From: Haoranjiania flava | GTDB taxonomy: Bacteria > Bacteroidota > Bacteroidia > Chitinophagales > Chitinophagaceae | Assembly: GCF_025631005.1 (NCBI RefSeq) | Contig: NZ_JAOTPL010000013.1 | Span: 23,717 to 87,716 of the forward strand | Direction of reading: 5' to 3' | Length of the DNA stretch: 64,000 nucleotides | In this document: positions 7,337-15,684 of the stretch, one piece after another | Numbering within the stretch: the first letter of the stretch is position 1 | How the letters are laid out: each line of letters starts with the position of its first letter | Program-made: the position numbers and the translations under genes | The notes under the pieces: generated by a model | Told to the model about the DNA's origin: nothing | Database searches by the model: none | Seen by the model: only the letters and a program-made list of their open reading frames with translations

Positions 7337-10300
7337 ATGAAAAAACAACAAAAACTCTTCGTGGGTATTAAGTGTCTCAGACTCTTACCGGTTGGTATTA
7401 TGTTGCTTTGTACAGGTATTATTGCAAGTGCACAGATTGCCATTAAGGGGAAGGTCACGAACGCAAATGGAGAACCTTTGCAAGGCGTGAATGTGTTGGT
7501 TGTAAACGCACAGGGTGGAACAATTACAAATGATAATGGCGAATACAATGTTTCAGTTCCTAATTTAAACAGCGTTATTGAGTTTTCCTATGTTGGTTAT
7601 AAGACAACAGCACTGCCCGTAAATGGAAGAACGGTACTGAATGTAACTTTAGTTGAAGATGCCCAGACATTAGATGATGTGGTAGTTGTTGGTTACGGCA
7701 CACAAAGAAGGTTAAGCATCACCGGCGCTGTCTCTACGCTTTCTGATAAAGAGTTGCTCAAGTCACCGACTATTGGTGTAACAAACGTTTTGGGCTCACG
7801 CGTTGCGGGGGTTACTATGCTCCAGTCAACGGGACAGCCGGGTTATGATGCTGCTTCGTTATTAGTTCGTGGTGAAGGAGCTACTTATATTGTAGATGGT
7901 GTTCAACGCAGCATCAATGAAATTGATCCTAATGAAATAGAATCAGTTTCTGTATTGAAAGATGCTACTTCGGCTTCTGTGTATGGATTGAATGCCACCT
8001 CGGTAGTTATTGTTACTACCAAAAAGGGACAATCTGGCAAGACAAATATCACTTATAACGGATCCTATGGCATCAGCCAGAATGCCAATCAGCTTGAATG
8101 GCTGGACGCTCCCGGTTATGCCTATTGGTATAATCAGGCAAGAGAATTAGACGGAGATAAACCGGTATTTAATTCAGAACAAGTACAAAAGATGATTGAT
8201 GGTGTAGATGGATGGGGTAATACAAACTGGTACAAAAAAGTATTTGGCACTGGTTCAAATTCCCATCATAATTTGAATGCTTCAGGTGGTAATGACAGAG
8301 TAAAGTTCTTTACATCTGTTGGTGCATTTCAGCAACAGGGTAATGTAGATAAATTCCTGTACGACCGTTACAACTTCCGTACAAATGTTGACGCCAAAAT
8401 CACGGAACATCTATTGCTTTCTGTAGGCTTTTCCGGCAGAGAGGAAAAAAGAGATAATCCCCGCTACCCTGCAGATCCTAACAGCTGGCATAATATTCCT
8501 CAACAGGCGGTACGCTCATTGCCTTATGTGCCCGAGAAATGGACTGTAGATGGTAAAGAGTATTATGTTTCCACACCCACAGCGTCATCACCCGTGAGCC
8601 CACTGGCCGCAATTTACGAGTCTGGGTATGCAAGGTATAAGAACACGTTTGTGCAATCAAACTTTACATTAGAATATAAAGCACCCTGGCTGGAAGGGCT
8701 AAGCTTTAAATTTATGGGCGCTTACGACAGGTTCTTTCAGTTTAATAAAGTGCTTGCCATCCCGTATAAAACAATGCTTGCTACACAGCCTAATATATCA
8801 ACAGAAACTATTAGCTACCGCTTATTCAGTGATAATTCGGGCAATACTTCTCTGACAGAATCTTCTCATAGCTCTACAAACGTGGTTACTCAAAGCAGTA
8901 TACATTTTAACCGCACATTTGACAAACATAAAATTAATTTCCTTGGACTGGCAGAAACAAGAAACGAGTTTGGAAATGGACTGGGTGCTACCGGTTTTGG
9001 ACTTGACTTCATCAGCCTGGCTGAGCTTAGTAAAATTACCAATCAGACAGGGAATGGTGCAGAGAAGATTCCATCTATAAGTGGCGGCAGCAGCCAGTCT
9101 CGCCTGGTTGGGTATGTTGGCAGGTTAAACTATGAATATAGTAATAAATATCTTGGAGAATTCTCTATCCGCCGTGATGGCAGTTATTTGTTCAGCGGTA
9201 TGAATGGTGCGCGTTGGATCAATCTGCCGGCATTTTCGCTTGGATGGAGAATAAATAATGAAAGCTGGTTTAATGCACCCTGGGTTGATAATTTAAAACT
9301 TAGGGGCGGAATCGGAAAAACGGCTACTTCTGCTGTAAGCCCTTTTCAATATCTGAACCTGATGGTAATAGCTCCGAATCAATTTGTCCTGGGCCAGTCA
9401 AGCCAAAGTATAGTTTACACAAGTACACTGGGCAACCCCAATCTTTCATGGGCTAAAGCAATAACCTACAACATGGGCTTGGATTTCAATGCATGGAAAG
9501 GTTTGTTCGGTTTCGAATTTGACGTATTCTACAAATACCAGTACGATTTACTGGGAACTATTGCAGGCGCTTACCCTCCGTCAATGGGCGGCTATTACTT
9601 CAATACAGCTAATGTAAACAAAATTGATTACAGGGGTTTTGATATGACTTTAAGCCACAACAATCGTTTAGGAGATTTCCATTATGGCGTAAAACTTATT
9701 GCATCTTATGCAAAAAGAAGGTGGCTGTATTTTGCAGGCGATTCCGAGAATACTCCTGATTACAGAAAGCTTACCGGAAAAGAAGTGGGCTCTCAACTTG
9801 GTTTTATTGCTGATGGGCTGTTTCAATCACAGGAAGATATTGCTAACTCTCCCACAATTCCAGGTGCCCCGGTATTGCCCGGATACATAAGATATGTAGA
9901 CAGGAACGGCGATGGTAAAATTACTTATGCACAAGACATGGGTTATGTAGGAAAAAGCGCTTTCCCTAAGTATCAGACATCTTTAAACTTGTTCGGTAGT
10001 TGGAAAGGTTTTGATTTTGACTTGTTGTTGCAAGCTGGTCTTGGCCGTACAGTAGCTTTAACCGGCGTGTATACTGCAGATGGAGCAGCCGGTGTGATGG
10101 ATAATACAGCGTTTACCAAGTTGTTTTACCATGGAGGTAACTCACCGAAGTTCCTGCCCGAAAATTCATGGACGCCTGATAATACTAATGCACAGTTTCC
10201 ACGATTGTCTTTGGTTACAGTCAGTTCCAACAATGCTTACTCTTCAACTTTCTGGTACAGGCCGGGAGATTACTTACGCTTAAAGTCTTTCCAGGTAGGC

Positions 10301-10489
10301 TATAGCATACCGGCATACATCATGAAGCGGGTAGGTATAGAACGTGTAAGGCTTTTCGTACAGGGCTCTAACCTTTTAACGTTTAGCGGACTTACAAAAT
10401 ACAACATTGACCCGGAACAGCCGGGAGTAAACAATGGATATTATCCTCAACAGAAAACTTTTTCTTTTGGTCTTAATTTATCAATATAA
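7337..10489 (+). CDS. SusC/RagA-type TonB-dependent outer-membrane transporter (PUL 1)
   Basis: This 1050-residue protein has a signal peptide ending near Ala-Ser-Ala-Gln. A carboxypeptidase-D-regulatory-like domain follows (about residues 34-115, GKVTNANGEPLQGVNV), then the plug domain with the family hallmark DDVVVVGYGT, and a 22-strand beta-barrel ending in a typical aromatic-rich terminal strand (FSFGLNLSI). It imports oligosaccharides across the outer membrane with energy from TonB, working with the SusD lid encoded 10 bp downstream. It has no extra N-terminal signalling domain, so regulation through an anti-sigma factor is not suggested. Ligand specificity cannot be told. Confidence 0.93.
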   Translation: MKKQQKLFVGIKCLRLLPVGIMLLCTGIIASAQIAIKGKVTNANGEPLQGVNVLVVNAQGGTITNDNGEYNVSVPNLNSVIEFSYVGYKTTALPVNGRTVLNVTLVEDAQTLDDVVVVGYGTQRRLSITGAVSTLSDKELLKSPTIGVTNVLGSRVAGVTMLQSTGQPGYDAASLLVRGEGATYIVDGVQRSINEIDPNEIESVSVLKDATSASVYGLNATSVVIVTTKKGQSGKTNITYNGSYGISQNANQLEWLDAPGYAYWYNQARELDGDKPVFNSEQVQKMIDGVDGWGNTNWYKKVFGTGSNSHHNLNASGGNDRVKFFTSVGAFQQQGNVDKFLYDRYNFRTNVDAKITEHLLLSVGFSGREEKRDNPRYPADPNSWHNIPQQAVRSLPYVPEKWTVDGKEYYVSTPTASSPVSPLAAIYESGYARYKNTFVQSNFTLEYKAPWLEGLSFKFMGAYDRFFQFNKVLAIPYKTMLATQPNISTETISYRLFSDNSGNTSLTESSHSSTNVVTQSSIHFNRTFDKHKINFLGLAETRNEFGNGLGATGFGLDFISLAELSKITNQTGNGAEKIPSISGGSSQSRLVGYVGRLNYEYSNKYLGEFSIRRDGSYLFSGMNGARWINLPAFSLGWRINNESWFNAPWVDNLKLRGGIGKTATSAVSPFQYLNLMVIAPNQFVLGQSSQSIVYTSTLGNPNLSWAKAITYNMGLDFNAWKGLFGFEFDVFYKYQYDLLGTIAGAYPPSMGGYYFNTANVNKIDYRGFDMTLSHNNRLGDFHYGVKLIASYAKRRWLYFAGDSENTPDYRKLTGKEVGSQLGFIADGLFQSQEDIANSPTIPGAPVLPGYIRYVDRNGDGKITYAQDMGYVGKSAFPKYQTSLNLFGSWKGFDFDLLLQAGLGRTVALTGVYTADGAAGVMDNTAFTKLFYHGGNSPKFLPENSWTPDNTNAQFPRLSLVTVSSNNAYSSTFWYRPGDYLRLKSFQVGYSIPAYIMKRVGIERVRLFVQGSNLLTFSGLTKYNIDPEQPGVNNGYYPQQKTFSFGLNLSI

Positions 10490-10499
10490 ATATAAAAAA

Positions 10500-12113
10500 A
10501 TGAGAAAGATACTTCAACTGATTACCGTAACTATACTCGCTATGTGTTTGCATAGTTGTAAAAAATGGTTGGATCTAACACCAACAGATCAGCTTACGGA
10601 CAAAATTGTCTGGAACGATCCGTCGAGCGTAAATCTGTACGTTAATGGATTCTATACCTATTTACATCAGTATAGCCAGTTTGGTTCTGCGCAATTTTCG
10701 GGCAGCCTTACCGAAAGCCTTACCAACACTTTTAAATATGGTTCTTACGCACTCGGCCACAAGGCAGGCCATCCTAACAACTATGTTTTTAATCCAAGTG
10801 TTATCACCTCCGCAAGTGTATTCTATGATAACTGGAGCGATGCGTACAACAAGATCAGGCGCATGAACGAGTTTTTGAGTTCTATGGGTAAATACTCTTC
10901 ATTTTCTGCGGAACAAAATGCAAAGTGGGAGGCCCAAACCCGCTTCTTCCGGGCATTTATTTACTTCCAGCTTGCAAAGCGTCATGGCGAAACAATTATA
11001 TATACAAGCCTTGATCAAATGGAAAAAGACAAAGCGCTGAGTTCTGAACAGGAAACCTGGAACCTTGTTGAGTCTGATTTAGACTTTGCCATAGCTAACC
11101 TGCCGGAAGACTGGCCGGTTGCAGAAAAGGGCCGGGTAACAAAATATGCTGCATTAGCATTTAAGTCCCGCGCTATGATGTATGCACAAAGATGGCAGAA
11201 AGCTTATGATGCTGCAAATGCAGTAATAAGTTCAGGCCGCTATGCTTTGGTGGCTAATTATGCAACTGCCTGGAAAGGAAACAATGCGGAATCTATTTTA
11301 GAATACAGATATAATGTAGCCGGCCCGAACCATATATTCGATAAAGATTATGTACCGTTAAGCGATGGATATGAGTTCGGAGCATTGGGCACGCCCACTC
11401 AGGAAATGGTTGAGAGTTATGAGAAGAAAGACGGCACAAAAATGAATTGGTCAGATTACCATAAATCCAACGCTTCCCGTCCTCCTTACGAAGACCTTGA
11501 ACCACGTTTCAAAGCAACCATTATCTATCCCGGAAGTGTTTGGAAAGGTAAAGTAATGGAAAACTCTGTAAATGGAACTAACGGAACATTTATGGCATAC
11601 AGGGCGCAGCCATATTCATATGGGTTTACAACTACCGGTTATTTCTTAAAGAAATTGCTCGATGAGAACCTTATTGATATTAAGGGTACACCAAGCACCC
11701 AACCATGGGTAGAAATACGGTATGCAGAAGTTTTGCTCAATAAAGCTGAAGCAGCATACCGTCTCAATAAAATGGGTGAAGCAAGAGAAGCAATGAACCT
11801 TGTACGTGCCAGGGTTGCATTGCCTGCTAAATCTTCCGGTGGCGATGAATGGTTTAAGGATTATGTAAATGAGCGGAAAGTAGAACTTGCATATGAAGGT
11901 CATTTGTTTTGGGATATGCGCAGGTGGAAGTTGGCACATATAGAGTACAATAATATCCGTGCGCATGGTTTTAAAATCACCGGCAGCAATTATGAGTATA
12001 TAGATGTAGACTACCAGGATCGTAAATTCCTGGAGAAAACCTATATACTTCCTATTCCTGATAGTGAATTAGAAAATAACTCTTTGGTTCAACAGCATCC
12101 TGTATGGAAATAA
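10500..12113 (+). CDS. SusD/RagB-type surface glycan-binding lipoprotein (PUL 1)
   Basis: This 537-residue lipoprotein has a lipobox Leu-His-Ser-Cys at residues 17-20. The start at 10500 is preferred because it gives a proper lipoprotein signal (MRKILQLITV); the longer frame from 10434 overlaps the end of susC. The body has the SusD fold with TPR-like helices (RFFRAFIYFQLAKRHGE, VRARVALP) and the C-terminal FWDMRRWKLAH segment typical of the family. It captures oligosaccharides at the cell surface and forms the lid of the SusC channel. It is the last gene before the tandem leader array, which may mark the end of the transcript or control the genes after it. Confidence 0.93.
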   Translation: MRKILQLITVTILAMCLHSCKKWLDLTPTDQLTDKIVWNDPSSVNLYVNGFYTYLHQYSQFGSAQFSGSLTESLTNTFKYGSYALGHKAGHPNNYVFNPSVITSASVFYDNWSDAYNKIRRMNEFLSSMGKYSSFSAEQNAKWEAQTRFFRAFIYFQLAKRHGETIIYTSLDQMEKDKALSSEQETWNLVESDLDFAIANLPEDWPVAEKGRVTKYAALAFKSRAMMYAQRWQKAYDAANAVISSGRYALVANYATAWKGNNAESILEYRYNVAGPNHIFDKDYVPLSDGYEFGALGTPTQEMVESYEKKDGTKMNWSDYHKSNASRPPYEDLEPRFKATIIYPGSVWKGKVMENSVNGTNGTFMAYRAQPYSYGFTTTGYFLKKLLDENLIDIKGTPSTQPWVEIRYAEVLLNKAEAAYRLNKMGEAREAMNLVRARVALPAKSSGGDEWFKDYVNERKVELAYEGHLFWDMRRWKLAHIEYNNIRAHGFKITGSNYEYIDVDYQDRKFLEKTYILPIPDSELENNSLVQQHPVWK

Positions 12114-12130
12114 ATCAAAAAATTTATTTT

Positions 12131-12239
12131 ATGAAATGACCATTAAGATGGAGGATGTACACCAACCGGTAATAAGTATTGAATCTAAAAAAGATGGTTA
12201 TTCCATGTGACAACTGAAAAACAATAAATATACACACAC
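12131..12239 (+). repeat. Structured leader element, tandem copy A
   Basis: First of four tandem units between susD and the DUF5018 gene, 109 bp long. It opens with ATG AAA TGA. The outer arms AATGACCAT and ATGGTTATT pair over 9 bp including one G-T wobble. ACCAACCGG is present. The inner hairpin is poorly formed in this copy. The unit ends in AATATACACACAC, directly before the ATG of copy B. Confidence 0.65.
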
Positions 12240-12346
12240 ATGAAATAGCCATAAAGATTAGAAATCTATACCAACCAGGAATGATAATAGAGAATTAAGG
12301 TTTTGGTTATTCCATGTGACAAACAGAAAAAATTAAATATACACAC
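12240..12346 (+). repeat. Structured leader element, tandem copy B
   Basis: This unit is 107 bp and opens with ATG AAA TAG. The outer arms AATAGCC (12244-12250) and GGTTATT (12305-12311) pair with a G-T wobble. The inner hairpin is AGATT/AATCT with a 3-base loop, followed by ATACCAACC. The long form of the element has an AT-rich insertion before the 3' arm, which copies C and D lack. Confidence 0.65.
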
Positions 12347-12434
12347 ATGAAATAGCCATAAGCAAAGTTGCCTACCAACCGCGGATGAATAAAGGCTATT
12401 CCATGTGACCATAAAAAAAATAAAAAATATACAC
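12347..12434 (+). repeat. Structured leader element, tandem copy C (short form)
   Basis: This unit is 88 bp and opens with ATG AAA TAG. The outer arms AATAGCC (12351-12357) and GGCTATT (12394-12400) are fully complementary. The inner hairpin has changed to GCAA/TTGC (12362-12365, 12368-12371), a different sequence that still pairs. CTACCAACCGCGGATGAAT is shared with copy D. Confidence 0.65.
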
Positions 12435-12525
12435 ATGAAATAGCCATAAGCAAAGGTGCATACCAACCGCGGATGAATAAAGGCTATTGCATGTGGCAAC
12501 TAAAAAACAAATAAAATAAATACAC
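12435..12525 (+). repeat. Structured leader element, tandem copy D (short form)
   Basis: This unit is 91 bp, opens with ATG AAA TAG, and runs directly into the ATG of the DUF5018 gene at 12526. The outer arms are AATAGCC (12439-12445) and GGCTATT (12482-12488). The inner stem is reduced to GCA/TGC. It is nearly identical to copy C in the core, so C and D look like the youngest duplication. Confidence 0.65.
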
Positions 12526-14184
12526 ATGAAAAAAGATATTTTATTAAAGCTCCTGTACGTTACAGCTGTTTTCCTCGGAATATATAGTTGTCAGAAAGTA
12601 GCGGATCTTACGCCTTCTGTCTCAAGACAGGGTATAAATAGTATAACTGCTTCTTTTGAAAATGACAATAGCTCGGAAAATGTATTTGAAAGTGTGATAG
12701 ATCATGAAAATAAACTCATCACCATCATTTTCCCATACAATTATCCGCGCACGTCAAACAATGTATTGGAGAAAGAGAAACTCTCAAGAGTAAGAGTTGT
12801 GGCGAACCTGGATGATAATGTTACCATTTCTCCGGCTTTGCTTTACCTGGATTTGAGGAAGGAAAACTACATTACAATAACAGACCAGTCAAAAAATACA
12901 AAAGAATACAAGATTGTTGCGGAGATCAGGAAAAGCACTGAAGCAAAAATCACAAATTTTGAGCTGAAATCAATTGGCATAAACGGTGTTATTAATGAAG
13001 AGCAAAAGACAATTTCTCTTATCTCCATTGAGCCTCTTGGCGCTGTTGCGGCACATGTGGATATATCTCACGGAGCTACAATTACTCCTGACCCGGCTAA
13101 AACAGCTTTAAATTATGACCAGGAAGTAAAGTTAACAGTTACTGCCCAGGACGGGAAAAACACATCAGTATATACTGTAAAAAAAGCTGTTCCGGCCAAA
13201 ATTCCATTGGGCATAAGGCAGGGTAGCGCCAAAATACTTTGGGCGAAGAAATTAAATACCGATTTAGGTATTACAACCCTCAACATCACTGGCGGCCTGG
13301 CAGCTACAAAAGACTATGTTGTTTTAAACACAAGAGGCCAAAATAGTATCTACCTTGACCGTAAAACTGGCGAAATTGCAGGTACAGTCAATTTGGGAAG
13401 CTATGCCGGCAACCTTACTAATTTCTATAGCACTGCAGATGACAACAACAATATTTTGGTATGTAACCTGGCTCCAAACGCAGGTGCGTTTAAAGTTGTG
13501 AGAATAAAAGGAGTGAATGGTACGCCTGAGCCTTACATAGAATGGAACGGAGGCGTGCCTATCGGCAGGAAACTATCAGTGAAAGGAAGCCTTGATGCAG
13601 CTGCAGTGATCACAGCGCCAATATTGGCAGCAGGCAATATGTTTGCGCGTTGGGAAGTGAAAGGCGGCGTTCTGCAATCTCAGCAGCCGTCAATTATTAC
13701 TATTACAGGTTTGGGAGGCAACTGGAATAACAATGCAGATGTAGTACATACCGAAGCTACTGTCAACAGTGATTATTTTGTAGCTTATTATGCAGCGCCA
13801 TATAAGTTTGCATGGGTAAACGGCGCCACCAACACGGTGAAAGCATTCGGACCTGCCATCAGCTCTAATTGGGTATCTAATGCCGCCGACTACGTTATGT
13901 TTAATGGCAATGGCTATGCTGCGCAAAATTCCATTAACTCATTTACTTGGGGAAGTGATGATGCAGTTTACTTGTACGACGTAAGTGCAGCTTCTAGTTT
14001 TGCATCAGCTGTATGGAGCGCGCCCATTGGTACTTATGGCGGTAAAGATAACGGAGGCCAGAATGCCAACGCTACGGGAGATGTAGCTCTGAAAATCTCT
14101 GATAACGGATATTATATGTACCTCTATTTTATGTTTACCAACGGACAGGTAGTCTGTGTGCAATTTGATTGTATTGACATGTAA
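12526..14184 (+). CDS. DUF5018-type surface lipoprotein, likely glycan-binding
   Basis: This 552-residue lipoprotein has lipobox Ile-Tyr-Ser-Cys near residue 22. Residues about 40-220 form two Ig-like modules (ITIIFPYNYP and an ITNFELKSI/VYTVKK repeat) of the kind seen in DUF5018 proteins of Bacteroidota PULs. The larger C-terminal part (about 225-552) is beta-rich with repeating YLD/YLYDV and Gly-Gly patterns and may be a propeller-like binding domain. It occupies the place in the PUL usually held by SusE/SusF-type surface glycan-binding proteins, which is the likely role by position. It begins exactly where the four-unit leader array ends, so its expression is the most obvious target of that array. 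Confidence 0.7.
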   Translation: MKKDILLKLLYVTAVFLGIYSCQKVADLTPSVSRQGINSITASFENDNSSENVFESVIDHENKLITIIFPYNYPRTSNNVLEKEKLSRVRVVANLDDNVTISPALLYLDLRKENYITITDQSKNTKEYKIVAEIRKSTEAKITNFELKSIGINGVINEEQKTISLISIEPLGAVAAHVDISHGATITPDPAKTALNYDQEVKLTVTAQDGKNTSVYTVKKAVPAKIPLGIRQGSAKILWAKKLNTDLGITTLNITGGLAATKDYVVLNTRGQNSIYLDRKTGEIAGTVNLGSYAGNLTNFYSTADDNNNILVCNLAPNAGAFKVVRIKGVNGTPEPYIEWNGGVPIGRKLSVKGSLDAAAVITAPILAAGNMFARWEVKGGVLQSQQPSIITITGLGGNWNNNADVVHTEATVNSDYFVAYYAAPYKFAWVNGATNTVKAFGPAISSNWVSNAADYVMFNGNGYAAQNSINSFTWGSDDAVYLYDVSAASSFASAVWSAPIGTYGGKDNGGQNANATGDVALKISDNGYYMYLYFMFTNGQVVCVQFDCIDM

Positions 14185-14199
14185 AAAAAAATAAAAACT

Positions 14200-15573
14200 A
14201 TGCGTAAACTGAATTTCATAAAAACAGCGCTGTTGTTAGCGGGTATTGTCTTCTACTCATGCGCTCAAAAAAGTAAAAACATTGAATATACATTCCCGGA
14301 TCCCCCTAAGACCAATGATAAGAAGCCGAGGTTTATCTGGATAGATGCGGCTGCCAACTTTAATGACTTTGCTAATAGCAAAGAAAATATTGCAAGAGAT
14401 TTATCGCTGGCAAAAGATGCAGGTTTTACAGATATTGTTGTAGACATCAGGCCCACATCCGGGGATATATTGTACAAGTCTGCGGTGGAAGGTGCAAAGC
14501 AGGTAGAATGGCTGCCTGCCTGGGTGAAAGGTACTTACACAAAAGTGCAGCGTACTGAAAGCTGGGATTATTTACAGGCTTTTATTGATAAGGGTCATGC
14601 CTTAGGATTAAAAGTACATGCAGGTTTTAACACCATGGTAGGCGGCCATGGAGGTGTTTTGGGCAACCAGGGCCTGCTTTACCGTGATGCAGGAAAAAAA
14701 TCCTGGGCCACTTCCGAAAACTTATCCACAGGCATAAAAAATACCATGGATAACGGTTCCGGCACTAAGTTCTTTAATCCGGTAAATGAAGAGGTTCAAA
14801 CATACTTGGTTAATCTCTTAAAAGATCTTGCAAAATATGATCTCGACGGCATATTCATTGACAGGGGGCGTTTTGACGGGATTCAGTCCGATTTTTCAGA
14901 GATTACCCGGCAAAAGTTTCAGGCATACCTGGGAAGTACAGTAGCCAATTTCCCAGGCGACATCCTTCCGCCGGGAGCAACAATGACTAATGTTATGGCT
15001 ATGTCTACCTACCCGCAGCACTTTACAAAGTGGCTGGAGTTCAGAGCAAAAGTTATTTATGATTTTATGGCCAAAGCACGAACTGCTATTAAGTCTGTAA
15101 ACGCTAAGGTGAAATTTGGCGTATACGTCGGAGGCTGGTATTCTACCTATTACGATGTAGGCGTAAATTGGGCCAGTCCAAAATACGATCCTTCCGCAAC
15201 CTATAAATGGGCTACTAAAGATTACAGGAATTATGGCTATGCTGCTTTGATGGATCAAATGCTGATAGGAGCCTACGCTTCTCCCCTGAAAGTGAATGGA
15301 AGTACTGAGTGGACCATGGAAGGCTTTGCAAAGCTTGCAAAAGAAAAGACAAGAAACGATTGCCCCATGGTTGCCGCCGGGCCTGATGTAGGCAATTGGG
15401 ACCCGGACAATAAAGCTACTGCTGCTGAAGAAAATCAGGCAATTGTCAACTCTGTTAAAGCTTGCATGGATGTATGTGACGGCTATTTCCTATTTGACAT
15501 GATTCACCTGAAACTTGCGAATCAGTGGCAGTTTGTGAAAGAAGGCATTCAAAAAGCTACAGCTCAGAAATAA
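14200..15573 (+). CDS. Family-10-like glycosylhydrolase lipoprotein (GHL10/DUF187 type)
   Basis: This 457-residue protein has a lipoprotein signal (VFYSCAQK). Its TIM-barrel-like domain opens with PRFIWIDAAANFNDF. Other landmarks are DAGFTDIVVDIRPTSGD, GHALGLKVHAGFNTMVGGHG and DLDGIFIDRGRFDG. The last, with its Asp-Arg pair on a barrel strand, matches the conserved region of GHL10 (PF02638) and related alpha-amylase-fold hydrolases. It would act at the cell surface on the PUL glycan; the linkage cut is unknown. It lies 15 bp after the DUF5018 gene, consistent with co-transcription. The family call is fairly sure, the function is not. Confidence 0.72.
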   Translation: MRKLNFIKTALLLAGIVFYSCAQKSKNIEYTFPDPPKTNDKKPRFIWIDAAANFNDFANSKENIARDLSLAKDAGFTDIVVDIRPTSGDILYKSAVEGAKQVEWLPAWVKGTYTKVQRTESWDYLQAFIDKGHALGLKVHAGFNTMVGGHGGVLGNQGLLYRDAGKKSWATSENLSTGIKNTMDNGSGTKFFNPVNEEVQTYLVNLLKDLAKYDLDGIFIDRGRFDGIQSDFSEITRQKFQAYLGSTVANFPGDILPPGATMTNVMAMSTYPQHFTKWLEFRAKVIYDFMAKARTAIKSVNAKVKFGVYVGGWYSTYYDVGVNWASPKYDPSATYKWATKDYRNYGYAALMDQMLIGAYASPLKVNGSTEWTMEGFAKLAKEKTRNDCPMVAAGPDVGNWDPDNKATAAEENQAIVNSVKACMDVCDGYFLFDMIHLKLANQWQFVKEGIQKATAQK

Positions 15574-15684
15574 GCTTCTGGAGGGTTGACAGCAAGCGTC
15601 CCCGTACGGAACAGCCGCAGCTGTATTTTATACGGCTGGTTATTATGTATCTATTTATTGATGATATTGAAAAACCTACTAAAG

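Noticed and set aside
12266..12499. 77-residue ORF on the minus strand within the tandem array
   Set aside because: Its sequence simply reads through the repeats and is itself internally repetitive. No start context or family is visible.
12131..12525. CRISPR array
   Set aside because: Units are 88-109 bp, repeat over their whole length and have no unique spacers; there are no cas genes. The array is a tandem leader repeat.
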